64,000 nt of DNA from CAVRXQ01 sp963849105 (GCA_963849105.1 CAWKGD010000001.1:1-64000), one strand, 5' to 3'. Positions 44,602-56,382 are shown, counted from the stretch's first letter. Notes: generated by a model not told the origin, from the letters alone. Translations and numbers: made by a program.

Positions 44602-44810
44602 CGCCGCGGGCCACCTCGCGGGACAGGTGGAGAAGTTGACGGCGAAGTCGCCGTTGCGAAGCCCGTCCACAGCGAACACCTGAGATCCGTGCTTCCAAGA
44701 CAGATCGTCGAGGACGAATTTTCGTGACGCCCTCCGTGCCGGCGAGTCGACGACACGTCGGCAGGAGGGCGTAAACGAGTCAGCTCCTGGGGCTGAACGC
44801 GAGACCTCGG

Positions 44811-45455
44811 TCAGGAGAGCGCGCGAACGCCGCCTTCGGGGAGACGCTCAAACAGCGGTAGCTCGCCGAGCGAATGTATGAGGTCGGCGTCCTCGCCGAT
44901 CAGCGTCCGCCATTCATCGCCTTCAGTCGCCAGCACGCCGATCGCCACCGGGTTCGCCCCCGCACTCCGCGAGAGCGCCAGTGCGGCGCGCATCGAACCA
45001 CCCGTTGAGATCACGTCGTCGATCAACGCGACGTTGCGATCCTTGACGACGTCGACTCTGGCGCGATCGAACAGCAGGCGTTGTTGTTGCCCGGTCGTGA
45101 TCGAGCGCAACGGTTCGGAGAGCGCGTCGGCAAGATGGATCTTCGGCGTCTTCTGAAAAATGACGTAGTCGTCGAGGCCGAGCGAGCGGCTCACTTCGAT
45201 GGCGACCGGAATACCCATCGTCGCGACCGAGGCAACGATCTCGACGTCGTAGGGGCGGAGAAGCTCGGCCAGCTCCTTCCCGGCGTGCTCGGCGAAGTCC
45301 ACGCCGAGGTCGACAGTGATCATCAGCGCGACGGCGATCGTCTCGGACAACGGCACGATCGGCAGGTCCAGGTGCTGCGAGCCGATCTTCGCTTCGTAGC
45401 GGCCTAATGGGGCGACCATCGTCTGATCCTCGCTGGTCGACACCGTTCTCGCCAA
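44811..45455 (-). CDS. Adenine phosphoribosyltransferase-like protein
   Basis: A 214-residue type I phosphoribosyltransferase. The PRPP-binding motif VALIDDVISTGGSMRAAL is complete, and the hood/flexible-loop region ASVATMGIPVAIEVSRSLG resembles adenine/xanthine PRTs and related regulators. The last part (ATEGDEWRTLIGEDADLIHSLGELPLF) is unusual for APRT. It may be a salvage enzyme or a PRT-like regulator. A start at codon 13 (MVAPLGRYE, 45419) is as good. It follows the GMC gene with 19 bp between. Confidence 0.78.
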   Translation of the reverse strand: MARTVSTSEDQTMVAPLGRYEAKIGSQHLDLPIVPLSETIAVALMITVDLGVDFAEHAGKELAELLRPYDVEIVASVATMGIPVAIEVSRSLGLDDYVIFQKTPKIHLADALSEPLRSITTGQQQRLLFDRARVDVVKDRNVALIDDVISTGGSMRAALALSRSAGANPVAIGVLATEGDEWRTLIGEDADLIHSLGELPLFERLPEGGVRALS

Positions 45456-45474
45456 ATCGCGTGTCTGTTGCGTC

Positions 45475-47142
45475 TCAACGCGGAGTGCCTCTCATGAGTT
45501 CCGCGGCCTTCTCGGCGATCATCACGGTCGGAGCGTGGGTGTGACCGCGGATGATCCGTGGCATCACCGACGCGTCGACGATCCGCAACGACTCGACGCC
45601 GCGCACTCGGAGCTGCGGATCGACGACCGCCGCCTCGTCGTCGCCCATCCGGCACGTACCGACGGGGTGATAGAGGGTCTGGGAGTAGTCGCGGATCGAC
45701 GACTCGACGAGGGCGCCCTCGTCGGACTCTTTCGTCGCGGCGGGCACGACGATCGGCCCGATCTCATTCGGAGTCGGCCAGCGGGCGAGGATCTCGAGAC
45801 AACGCCGCACCCCGACCGACAACGTCGCGATGTCCTCGCCGTGTGGATCGGACAGGTACGCCGGGTCGATCGTCGGCGAATCCAAGACGCTTGGTGAGTT
45901 GGCACGCACCCGTCCGCGACTTTGCGGTTGCAGGAGGACGGCGGCGAGTGAGACGCCCGGCCGCCGATCCTGGATAAGTCCCTCGTTGACGAAGAGCGCC
46001 GGCACGAAGAGAAGTTCGAGGTCCGGAAGGATGCGGTCGGGCGCACTTTTCACAAAGCCGTACGCCTCGGCGATGTTCGAAGTGAGCGGTCCCATTCGGA
46101 CGATGAGGTAGCGCAGGAAGGCTCCGGGAGCGTCAGCGTGCGCGAGCGACGCGCGTGACGTCGTCAGCGCGGCGACGCCGGCGGTGAGATGGTCAACGAG
46201 GTTTTCGCCGACCTCGTCGCTGATTGCGACCGGCGTGACGCCGAGACTCTGCAGCTCCCGACTCGGACCGATACCCGAGCAGATGAGCAGTTGCGGACTC
46301 TTGATCGCGCCGGCACAGACGATGACTTCTCGCCGAGCCGTCACGACGCGTATCCCGGTTCGGCTCTGGAACTCGATGCCCGAGGCCCGGCGGCCGTCGA
46401 ACATGATGCGCGTGGCGTGTGCACCGGTGCGAACGACGAGGTTCTTTCTGCGCATTGCAGGTTTTAGGTACGCGTCGAACGTCTCCCATCGCACACCGCG
46501 CAGCTGAGTAACCGGCGTGAGCGCGACTCCTTCGTCGAGTCCGGAGTTCGGTTCGATCAACGATTCGATTCCCGCTCCTCGCGCCGCTTCGAGCCAAGAA
46601 CGCGTCAGTGTTCTCGGATCCCTCGGCTGGGCGATGAGCACGCGGCCGTCGTGGCGGCCGCGTTCGCCCTTGCTCTCGTGCCACTCGACGCGCCGGAACG
46701 TCTCGAGGACCGATGCGTACGACCACGTCGGCCCCGCGAGTTCGGCCCACGTGTCGTAGTCGGCGGCGAAACCGCGGGCCCAGATCATCGCGTTGATCGC
46801 CGAAGAACCGCCGAGCAAGCGTCCGCGTGGCCAGAAGACGGTCCGTCCGTTCAGCTGCGGTTGCGGCGCGGTGCGAAACGCCCAATCGAGTCTCGAGTCG
46901 TAGAGACGCGGGAATCCTGCCGGGATGCGGACGAGCGGGTTGTGGCTACGCGGACCAGCCTCGAGCAACAAGACGCTCGTCGTCCGGTCCTCGCTGAGAC
47001 GACTTGCCACGACGCAACCCGCCGAGCCCGCGCCGACGACGACGTAGTCGAATTCCTCCAAGAAGCCCCCGATCGCCGCGGCGACGATAGACGGCTCGCA
47101 GAGATTGCCCGGCGTTGTTTTCGGCAAAAGCTCGATTGGCAC
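45475..47142 (-). CDS. GMC-family FAD oxidoreductase (choline dehydrogenase-like)
   Basis: An alcohol-oxidising flavoprotein. FAD motif: FDYVVVGAGSAGCVVASRLSED, then LLEAGPRSHNPL, and PRGRLLGGSSAINAMIWARG, the GMC signature 1. Signature 2 is in VIVCAGAIKSPQLLICSGIGP. The active-site pair is two histidines, in LYHPVGTCRMG and RGHTHAPTVMIAEKAA; choline-type members usually have His/Asn at these places, while aryl-alcohol oxidases have His/His. The open frame begins with a GTG at 47142 (555 residues); a TTG at 47061, just before the FAD motif, may be the real start. It could act on an aliphatic or aromatic alcohol. No operator of the TetR type was seen near it. Confidence 0.88.
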   Translation of the reverse strand: MPIELLPKTTPGNLCEPSIVAAAIGGFLEEFDYVVVGAGSAGCVVASRLSEDRTTSVLLLEAGPRSHNPLVRIPAGFPRLYDSRLDWAFRTAPQPQLNGRTVFWPRGRLLGGSSAINAMIWARGFAADYDTWAELAGPTWSYASVLETFRRVEWHESKGERGRHDGRVLIAQPRDPRTLTRSWLEAARGAGIESLIEPNSGLDEGVALTPVTQLRGVRWETFDAYLKPAMRRKNLVVRTGAHATRIMFDGRRASGIEFQSRTGIRVVTARREVIVCAGAIKSPQLLICSGIGPSRELQSLGVTPVAISDEVGENLVDHLTAGVAALTTSRASLAHADAPGAFLRYLIVRMGPLTSNIAEAYGFVKSAPDRILPDLELLFVPALFVNEGLIQDRRPGVSLAAVLLQPQSRGRVRANSPSVLDSPTIDPAYLSDPHGEDIATLSVGVRRCLEILARWPTPNEIGPIVVPAATKESDEGALVESSIRDYSQTLYHPVGTCRMGDDEAAVVDPQLRVRGVESLRIVDASVMPRIIRGHTHAPTVMIAEKAAELMRGTPR

Positions 47143-47151
47143 CCTCGTGAC

Positions 47152-47427
47152 GTGCCCATTCGCTTCTTCGTCATCGGAGGCGGGCCGGCAGGGGTCGAAG
47201 CCGCCTCGACGCCGGCGCGCCTTGGAGCCGAGGTGGTACTCGTCGAGCGCGACGTGCTCGGTGGTGCCGCCAACCTTTGGGATTGCATCCCCTCGAAGGC
47301 GATGATCGCGACAGGTGAATTTCTTGCCATCGCCCGGCGTTCGCCGGCGCTCGGGCTGACCCTCGGTGACAACCCGCCGGACCTCGACGTCACTCCGGGC
47401 ATCGTCACGTCCGCCGATTGGAACTGA
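47152..47427 (+). pseudogene. Truncated flavoprotein disulfide reductase (Lpd-like) N-terminal fragment
   Basis: From the GTG at 47152 the frame encodes the typical start of a pyridine-nucleotide disulfide oxidoreductase: RFFVIGGGPAGVEAAS, VVLVERDVLGGAANLWDCIPSKAMIATGE. It then stops after about 92 residues, where the family has 450 or more. The NAD-binding and dimer domains are not found downstream, where a VOC gene starts. The redox pair is also altered: the motif has only one Cys (GGAANLWDC). A remnant of a deleted gene is the simplest reading. Confidence 0.7.
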
Positions 47428-47529
47428 CGATCAAGCAACTCCTTGCCGAGTGTCGCCGGTCGTCGTGGCGCGAGATCACACCTTCGGACAGATTTGGGGG
47501 TCCGTATCGGACGAGGGGAGGCGAACAAC

Positions 47530-47886
47530 GTGATTTTTGGTGCCCACGTGATCGTGTACAGCAGCGATGCGCAAGCAGACCGGCGGTTCTTTCAGGACGT
47601 CCTCGGATTCGCGCCCGTTGATGCCGGTGACGGGTGGCTGATCTTCGGGCTGCCCCCGGCCGAGCTCGCGGTCCATCCGAGCGGTGGGGAAGACGGACAC
47701 GATATCTATTTCATGTGTGACGACCTCGACGCCGAAATGGCGGTTCTCGAACAGAAGGGCGTCGAGCCCTCGCCAATCCAAGAACAGCGGTGGGGGCTCG
47801 CGACCAGAGTTCGACTGCCGAGCGGCGGGGACGTCGGCCTGTACCAACCGAAACACCCTTCGCCGTTGCGCAGCGTTTCAGGCTGA
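47530..47886 (+). CDS. VOC-family (glyoxalase/bleomycin-resistance-like) protein
   Basis: A 118-residue vicinal-oxygen-chelate protein with two beta-alpha-beta-beta-beta modules: VIVYSSDAQADRRFFQDVLGF and DGWLIFGLPPAELAVHPS, then HDIYFMCDDLDAEMAVLEQKGV and WGLATRVRLPSGGDVGLYQP. His/Glu metal ligands are only partly kept. The GTG at 47530 has GAGGGGAGG upstream; earlier in-frame codons do not fit the fold. Substrate unknown. Confidence 0.85.
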   Translation: MIFGAHVIVYSSDAQADRRFFQDVLGFAPVDAGDGWLIFGLPPAELAVHPSGGEDGHDIYFMCDDLDAEMAVLEQKGVEPSPIQEQRWGLATRVRLPSGGDVGLYQPKHPSPLRSVSG

Positions 47887-48771
47887 CGAACGACGGCCGC
47901 GTCGCTCCTTGCCGCGCCTGAGGATCTCCCGCGCCGTCTCGACGTCTCCGAGCCCCGGTCCGTGGCCGTTTCCGGGGACCTCGAGAATTGCCGGAACCGC
48001 GTCGAGGAGCGGATGGCTGAGCAGCCAACCAAGTGCCTCTGCTCCGATCTCGCCATCGCCGAGATTTTCGTGGCGGTCGCGATTCGCGCCAAAAGGAACC
48101 TTCGAGTCGTTCAGATGAATGCAGAGCAATCGTTCGAGGCCGAGGACCTCGTCGAATCGGCGCACCGTTTGATCCGCGTGCTCACGATCTTGGTAGCAGA
48201 CGCCGGACGCGAACAGGTGCTGGGTGTCAAGACAGAAACCGAGACGCTCGTCGCTCTTTGCGGATTCCAAGATCCGCGCGAGCTCCTCGAAGCTGCGACC
48301 GATCGTGCCCCCGGCGCCGGCGGCGTTCTCGATCAACAACGGACAGAGCGGCTGCGAACTCGATGCCGACGCGGCGTCGCACGCTTCGACGAGGGACGTC
48401 GCGACCGGGGCGATCGCGCCGTCGATGCCGGCACCGCGGTGGCTTCCGACGTGGAGGACGAGGCCGGCGGAGCCGATCTCGGACGCGGCGACGAGGTTCT
48501 CAAAGAGCGCCCGCCGCGAGCGCTCGAGGAGCTCCGCATCGGTCGCGGCGAGGTTGATGAGGTAGCTCGCGTGACAGAACGTCGCCCGGATCGTCGGGTC
48601 GTTCGCCTGGGCGACGCGGTACTCGGCGAGCGCCTCGGGGGAATGCGCGTGGCTCCGCCACATCCGCGGGCTCTGGGTGAAGATCTGGATCGCGTCGGCT
48701 TCGCGCTCGTGGCCCCGTTCGAGGGCTTTCAGCAGACCCCCCGACGGGCTGACGTGGACGCCGATGAGCAC
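47878..48771 (-). CDS. nfo: Endonuclease IV (AP endonuclease)
   Basis: A 297-residue zinc-dependent AP endonuclease in base-excision repair. Typical stretches: IGVHVSPSGGL, AIQIFTQSPRMWRS, FCHASYLINLAA, LVLHVGSHRGAG, LLIENAAGAGGTIGRSFEEL, FCLDTQHLFASGVC, HLNDSKVPFGANRDRHENLGDGEIG and PAILEVPG. These contain the His, Glu and Asp residues of the three-zinc site. The GTG at 48771 starts right at the fold. It is divergent from miaB with 44 bp between, and its end overlaps the convergent VOC gene by about 9 bp. Confidence 0.92.
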   Translation of the reverse strand: MLIGVHVSPSGGLLKALERGHEREADAIQIFTQSPRMWRSHAHSPEALAEYRVAQANDPTIRATFCHASYLINLAATDAELLERSRRALFENLVAASEIGSAGLVLHVGSHRGAGIDGAIAPVATSLVEACDAASASSSQPLCPLLIENAAGAGGTIGRSFEELARILESAKSDERLGFCLDTQHLFASGVCYQDREHADQTVRRFDEVLGLERLLCIHLNDSKVPFGANRDRHENLGDGEIGAEALGWLLSHPLLDAVPAILEVPGNGHGPGLGDVETAREILRRGKERRGRRSSA

Positions 48772-48815
48772 CCGCGAGAAAGTACTGACCTGAAGGACGC
48801 GTAGCTTTGGTGGCC

Positions 48816-50282
48816 ATGGCACGGAAGTTCGTCGTTCAGACCTTTGGCTGCCAGATGAACGAGCACGACTCCGAGCGGATCGCGTCCGACCTCGTCGCCG
48901 CGGGGCTCGATCGGACCGACGACGTCGCCGACGCCGACGTCGTCGTGTTGAACACCTGCTGCATCCGGGAGGCCGCGGAGACAAAGCTCTACGGCCACCT
49001 CGGTCACCTGAAGTCACTCGCCGACCGCAAACCGGGGATGCAGATCGCGGTCGCCGGCTGCATGGCTCAGCGAGCAGGTGCGGAGATCCTCGAGCGTGCG
49101 CCGCACGTCGACGCGATCTTCGGGACCCACAACGTCGGTCGCCTCTCCCACCTGCTGAACGAGGCTCGACGGACCGGCGCGCCGGCGGTGGAGATCCTCG
49201 ACGCGCCCGCGGACGACGCCGAGGCGTTTCCCTCCGCGCAAGCGATCCGCCCCGAACTTCCCTATGCCGCCTGGGTAACGATCCAGATCGGCTGCGACAA
49301 CTCGTGCGCGTTCTGCATCGTGCCGACGGTGCGTGGCAAAGAGCAGAGCCGGCCGTTCGCGGAGCTCGTCGGCGAGGTGCGCGCCCTCGCCGAACGAGGA
49401 ACCTCCGAAGTCACCCTGCTCGGACAGAACGTCAACTCCTACGGCCGCGACCTCACGCTCGTCGCACGAAGGGCGGAACTTGACCCGGCAGGCACGGCGC
49501 GACTCGTCGGTGAGCGCTGGGTGGGACGCGCGAGCCGGCGCGCCGAGCCGCTCTTTTCCGATCTTCTGCGGGCGATCGGCGCCATCGACGGCATCCGCCG
49601 GATCCGCTTCACGAGCCCGCACCCAAAGGACCTCCGCCCCGAGACGATCGCGGCGATGGCGGAGACCGACGCGGTCTGCGAGCAGCTCCACCTTCCGCTG
49701 CAGTCCGGAAGCGACCGTGTGCTCGCTGCGATGCGGCGCGGTTACACCGCCGAGCGCTACTTGGAGCGGCTCGCGGCGGCGAGGGCGGCGGTCGACGATC
49801 TGGCGGTGACGACCGACGTGATCGTCGGTTTTCCCGGCGAAACCAACGCCGACTTCGAAGAGACGCTGGCGCTCGTCGCCGAGGCCCGTTACGACGGCGC
49901 CTTCACCTTTATCTTCTCGCCGCGGCCTGGCACCCGTGCTGCCGAGACGCCCGACCAGTTCGTCCCACCAGAAGTCATCTCAGAACGCTTCGCCCGACTG
50001 AAGGACGTCGTCGACCGATCGGCGCGTCTGCGCCACGCGGCGCGCATCGGTCGCATCGAGGAGGTCGTCGTCGAGGGCGCGTCGAGGAAGGATGTCGCGA
50101 TCGCCGCGGCGCGCACGCGTCAGGGAAAGCTCGTCCACTTCCGCCCAGGGGCGACCGGAATCCCGCCGGGCGCGTTCGCACACGTCCGCATCACCGACGC
50201 CGGTGGTCACCACCTCTCCGGCGAGCTCGTCGGCACCGAGGCACCGGTGGCGCGACGAAAGATCCCCGTCAGCACTGGTTGA
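48816..50282 (+). CDS. miaB: tRNA-2-methylthio-N6-dimethylallyladenosine synthase MiaB
   Basis: Radical-SAM methylthiotransferase that adds the 2-methylthio group to i6A37 of tRNA. The 488-residue product has the UPF0004 domain with its three cysteines (TFGCQMNEHDSERI, VLNTCCIREAAE, AVAGCMAQRAG), the radical SAM triad GCDNSCAFCIVP, and a TRAM domain at the C terminus. After NSYGRDL there is an insertion of about 30 residues (ARRAELDPAGTARLVGERWVG) before PLFSDLLRAIG. The ATG at 48816 is preferred over a TTG three codons earlier. Confidence 0.93.
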   Translation: MARKFVVQTFGCQMNEHDSERIASDLVAAGLDRTDDVADADVVVLNTCCIREAAETKLYGHLGHLKSLADRKPGMQIAVAGCMAQRAGAEILERAPHVDAIFGTHNVGRLSHLLNEARRTGAPAVEILDAPADDAEAFPSAQAIRPELPYAAWVTIQIGCDNSCAFCIVPTVRGKEQSRPFAELVGEVRALAERGTSEVTLLGQNVNSYGRDLTLVARRAELDPAGTARLVGERWVGRASRRAEPLFSDLLRAIGAIDGIRRIRFTSPHPKDLRPETIAAMAETDAVCEQLHLPLQSGSDRVLAAMRRGYTAERYLERLAAARAAVDDLAVTTDVIVGFPGETNADFEETLALVAEARYDGAFTFIFSPRPGTRAAETPDQFVPPEVISERFARLKDVVDRSARLRHAARIGRIEEVVVEGASRKDVAIAAARTRQGKLVHFRPGATGIPPGAFAHVRITDAGGHHLSGELVGTEAPVARRKIPVSTG

Positions 50283-50325
50283 CGAGGGCTTTTCCTACCG
50301 ACCCACCGCGCCCTTCGATTTTTCA

Positions 50326-50353
50326 TGCGAGTCGGCGCGCGCGCCGACTCGCA
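50326..50353. terminator. 28-bp perfect palindrome between convergent genes
   Basis: TGCGAGTCGGCGC-GC-GCGCCGACTCGCA is a perfect inverted repeat able to form a very stable stem. It lies 44 bp after the miaB stop and 9 bp before the stop of the convergent G1-peptidase gene. There is no clear T-run following the stem in either direction (TTTTT precedes it on the plus strand), so it would be a non-canonical, bidirectional terminator, or another structural element. Confidence 0.6.
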
Positions 50354-50361
50354 ACAGGTGG

Positions 50362-51660
50362 TTATGAGTTCGGAGGACTCGGCGCCGTCGGTCCGTACGC
50401 GACGGTGAACCCGTCGGTGTCGCTGTCTGGGTTCGACGGAATCGAGATCACCTGACCGCGCGAGTTGACGATTTCGCCGCTCTCGCTCGCGACGAGCTTC
50501 GGGTTCCCGCCGTTCGCGGTGCCTTGATCGAAGACGGTCGAGGCGTAGTCGGCGAGCGTCGCAACCGTGCAGCGGGTGGCACTGCAAAGCGACGGCGCTT
50601 CGAGAATCCACTCGGCGGAGGATCCGGGTCCGGTGTAGTCGACGGATTTCGTGAACGTCCAACCGTGCGTGCTCGATGTGTCAGTGATCGTGATCGTCCA
50701 CGTCGAAGTCGATGCGCTCGTCTGCGAGATCGTCGCCGACATCACGTCGCCCGGCGCGACCGCGCCGCAGCTCGATCCCCCGCCACCCGATCCACTGGCG
50801 GCCGCCGTCGTGAACGACGAGTCGCCGCCGTCGACGGTGCGCCGGCTGTAAGCGACGAGCTGGAAGTGATACGTCGTCGATGAGGAAAGACCCGTGAGGT
50901 TCGCGCTCACGGCGATCGCGGTGCTGCCAGAGCCGGCGTACACGGTCGGGGTCTCGGCGCCGTACGACCTCGTCGTTCCGTACTCGAAGTAGTAATACGT
51001 TCCCGATCCGTTCGGGTTGACGGTGCCGTTCAACGTGGCGGCCGACGACGTGATGTTGCTCGCCGAACCCGTCGTCGCGCTCGGAGAGGATCCGAACCCC
51101 CTCGGGGCGGCGTGCACGGCCGGGGCCGCGGCAACTTTTTGCGTCGCCACCGCGACGTTTGCTGTGCCGGACTGCGACCCCGCGCTGGTCGAGCACCCAC
51201 TCGAGATCGTCTGTTCAGCGAAGTCCTGCGAGGAGGTCGTCCACCACGCCGAATATTGACCGGATCCGTTTGAGTAGTCCTGCTCAGTTCCGGTCTGGAT
51301 GAGTGAGCTGTTGTTGAAACCGTCGATGCCGACCCACGCCGCGGAGTATGAGCCGTTCGGCCCCGTCACCGTCGGCACGGTCCACTGACCCGACACGCTT
51401 GTATATGGGCTCGACGAGGTCTCGGCATAGCCGGACCAGTTGGACGACTCCCACCCGGCCGCCGCCGCCACCGCTCCCTGGGGTGCGCTCGAAACAACGC
51501 GCCGCGGTTGGAGGACGAGGGACAGCGCACCCGCGCCACTCGGGATCGATATCGCCAGCAGGCCCGCCAGGCTCCCGAGAGCGAAGATTCCGGCCCCCCA
51601 CAGGACGCCCCTGCGCGCCGGCCGCCTCCGACTGTGTGCCCGCCGCTTCCGACTGTGCAT
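50362..51660 (-). CDS. Secreted G1-family peptidase with a fibronectin-III-like insertion
   Basis: A 432-residue exported protein; the N terminus is very basic, then a membrane/signal segment (about 19-47). The G1 beta-sandwich is in two parts. Part one, about 70-155, has WSGYAE, SGQWTVPTV, AAWVGIDG and SLIQTG with Gln122. Part two, about 298-424, has APGDVMSATI, TWTITITDTS and SSAEWILEAP with Glu350. Between them (about 195-290) is a fibronectin-III-like domain (SAATLNGTVNPNGSGTYYYFEYG, LTGLSSSTTYHFQLVAYS). Cys156 and Cys298 flank the insertion. The Gln/Glu dyad is kept, so activity is possible. It is a distant paralogue of the gene at 20352. Confidence 0.75.
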   Translation of the reverse strand: MHSRKRRAHSRRRPARRGVLWGAGIFALGSLAGLLAISIPSGAGALSLVLQPRRVVSSAPQGAVAAAAGWESSNWSGYAETSSSPYTSVSGQWTVPTVTGPNGSYSAAWVGIDGFNNSSLIQTGTEQDYSNGSGQYSAWWTTSSQDFAEQTISSGCSTSAGSQSGTANVAVATQKVAAAPAVHAAPRGFGSSPSATTGSASNITSSAATLNGTVNPNGSGTYYYFEYGTTRSYGAETPTVYAGSGSTAIAVSANLTGLSSSTTYHFQLVAYSRRTVDGGDSSFTTAAASGSGGGGSSCGAVAPGDVMSATISQTSASTSTWTITITDTSSTHGWTFTKSVDYTGPGSSAEWILEAPSLCSATRCTVATLADYASTVFDQGTANGGNPKLVASESGEIVNSRGQVISIPSNPDSDTDGFTVAYGPTAPSPPNS

Positions 51661-51742
51661 CTGCCCCCCTCGAACGTCACGTCACGAGTGCCGGTGAGGA
51701 TACGACGCCTCTTGCGCGTCGTCACCACTCAAATTGTTGATT

Positions 51743-52348
51743 TCACTCAGTTTTTGTTCGGCTTCGCGTGGCCCAAATAACGAGGTCGACGACCGGAATG
51801 TGGTCGACGTCGCCGTGTGCGCGCTCGCACCGGTACATCTCGAGCACCTCGAGTCCGGGGAACGCTCCTTCGAGCCGGCCCTCGGTGTAGAGGCGGTCTC
51901 CGTCTGGTGGGCCGGCGTGTCCGAGCGCATCGAGATGATGGCCGACGACAAAGAGGTGCCCGCCGCTCGCGACGGCGTGAGCCGCGGCTTGGAGCATCTG
52001 CTGGCGCTCGTCCGGCGCGGGGTGGAGGTTGGCGAGGACGACGAGGTCGAACCTCTGGCCCCTGCGCAGGTAGTCGCCGACGTCGGCGTCGACGACTTCG
52101 ATGGGAAGGTCCTCATGCGCGGCGTGCTCGCGGAGCCGGGCGAGCGCCACTTCGGAGAAGTCGACCGCCGTCACCGCCCAGCCGGCACGGGCGAGCCAAA
52201 AGCTGTTACGGCCTTCACCCGCCCCGAGGTCGACGGCGTGCCCAGCCGGAAGGCCTTTTGCTCGCGCGACGAGTTCGGAGTCGGGCTCGGCAGAGAAAAG
52301 GTGGTCGGCGCTCCGGTAGCGGTCGTCCCAGTCGCCCCTTCCGTGCAT
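51743..52348 (-). CDS. SAM-dependent methyltransferase (class I)
   Basis: About 201 residues from the ATG at 52348 (MHGRGDWDDRYRSADHLFSAEPDSELV). The SAM motif I is AVDLGAGEGRNSFWLARAG, with VTAVDFSEVALARL (acidic loop), DADVGDYLRRGQRFDLVVLAN and GGHLFVVGHH. These fit the small TehB-like group. The frame is open to 52504, but that part overlaps the secA promoter and start. The substrate is unknown. Confidence 0.82.
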   Translation of the reverse strand: MHGRGDWDDRYRSADHLFSAEPDSELVARAKGLPAGHAVDLGAGEGRNSFWLARAGWAVTAVDFSEVALARLREHAAHEDLPIEVVDADVGDYLRRGQRFDLVVLANLHPAPDERQQMLQAAAHAVASGGHLFVVGHHLDALGHAGPPDGDRLYTEGRLEGAFPGLEVLEMYRCERAHGDVDHIPVVDLVIWATRSRTKTE

Positions 52349-52488
52349 CGCTCCTCGGTTCAATTCGTTTTGCCGAGTCTCGCTGGTCAAGCCCAGCGCA
52401 GCCATCGGATCGTGATCGGCCGCGGCCTGCATCTGAGCCCTGGTGAGAGAACAGGAGGGCACCAGGTCGGCACTTAGACTGGCCCGTC

Positions 52489-55209
<2,721 letters not shown>

Positions 55210-55215
55210 ACCGCG

Positions 55216-56382
55216 ATGAGCGAGCCGACTGACAGTTCGTCGCGCCGCGCGCCCAGCGCCGAAGGCCCGCGTTTCGAAGACGAACTCGCCCAACTGCGCG
55301 TCCGACTCGAAGCGGCGCGCGCGTACCTCCGCTATGATGACCTCCGGCGCGAGCTAGAGCGGCTCTCGAAAAATGTCGAGTCTCCGGATCTGTGGTCCGA
55401 TCCCGATCACGCGCGCGAGGTGACGACGGCGTTCGGACGCGTGCGCGCCGACGTCGACGCGTTCGACGAGCTCGCCACCCGTCTCGACGACGCAGCGGGA
55501 CTCTACGAGATCGCCGAACAAGAAGGGGAGAGCTCGCTCGCCTCGGTCGCCAACGATCTCACGACCGCCATCAGTGAGATCGAACGGTCGCTCCAGGATC
55601 TCGAGCTAGAGAGCTTGTTCACAGGTGAGCACGACGAGCGCGACGCGGTGTGCGAGATCCACGCCGGCGCGGGCGGCACCGACGCGCAGGACTGGGCCGA
55701 GATGATGCTGCGGATGTATCAGCGATGGGCAGAACGCCACGGCTTTGCGACCGAAGTCGAAGAGGTCACCGAAGGACAAGAAGCGGGAATCTTGTCGGCG
55801 ACGTTCATTGTGCGCGGCCGCCATGCGTACGGACTGATCACCGCGGAGCGCGGTGTGCACCGGCTCGTCCGGATGTCACCGTTCGACTCCCAGCACCGCC
55901 GCCAGACGAGCTTTGCGTCGATGGAAGCAACGCCGTTCCTCGACGACGTTTCCGACGAAGTGGAGATCGACGAGAAGGATCTGCGCGTCGACACGTACCG
56001 CTCGTCGGGTGCCGGCGGTCAGCACGTCAATGTCACGGACAGTGCGGTGCGCATCACGCACCTTCCGACCGGCATCGTCGTGGCGGTGCAGAACGAGCGC
56101 AGTCAGCACCAGAACCGCGCGAAAGCGATGCAGATCCTCGGCGCGAAGCTCGCTGAGCGCCAGCGCGAAGAACGGCGCGCCGAACTATTGGCACTGTCCG
56201 GCCCGCAGACGAACATCGAGTGGGGGAACCAGATCCGTTCCTATGTCCTTGCGCCGTACCAGCTCGTAAAAGACCTGCGTACGGACTATGAGACCGGGAA
56301 CGTCGAGGCGGTGCTCGACGGAGACCTCAACGAATTCATGTATGCCTATTTGCGCTGGCGTCGCGCGAATGAAGGTGCATAA
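55216..56382 (+). CDS. prfB: Peptide chain release factor 2
   Basis: Recognises UGA and UAA stop codons and releases the nascent chain. The 388-residue product has the GGQ motif in SSGAGGQHVNVTDSAVRITHLPTG and the RF2 features HAGAGGTDAQDWAEMMLRMY and SPFDSQHRRQTSFASMEATPFLDD. The frame is continuous: there is no in-frame UGA with a programmed +1 frameshift, which many bacteria use to autoregulate this gene. It follows secA with 6 bp between. Confidence 0.96.
   Translation: MSEPTDSSSRRAPSAEGPRFEDELAQLRVRLEAARAYLRYDDLRRELERLSKNVESPDLWSDPDHAREVTTAFGRVRADVDAFDELATRLDDAAGLYEIAEQEGESSLASVANDLTTAISEIERSLQDLELESLFTGEHDERDAVCEIHAGAGGTDAQDWAEMMLRMYQRWAERHGFATEVEEVTEGQEAGILSATFIVRGRHAYGLITAERGVHRLVRMSPFDSQHRRQTSFASMEATPFLDDVSDEVEIDEKDLRVDTYRSSGAGGQHVNVTDSAVRITHLPTGIVVAVQNERSQHQNRAKAMQILGAKLAERQREERRAELLALSGPQTNIEWGNQIRSYVLAPYQLVKDLRTDYETGNVEAVLDGDLNEFMYAYLRWRRANEGA

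Noticed and set aside
55216..55340. Programmed frameshift site of prfB
   Set aside because: The coding frame is continuous and no in-frame TGA was found near codon 25.
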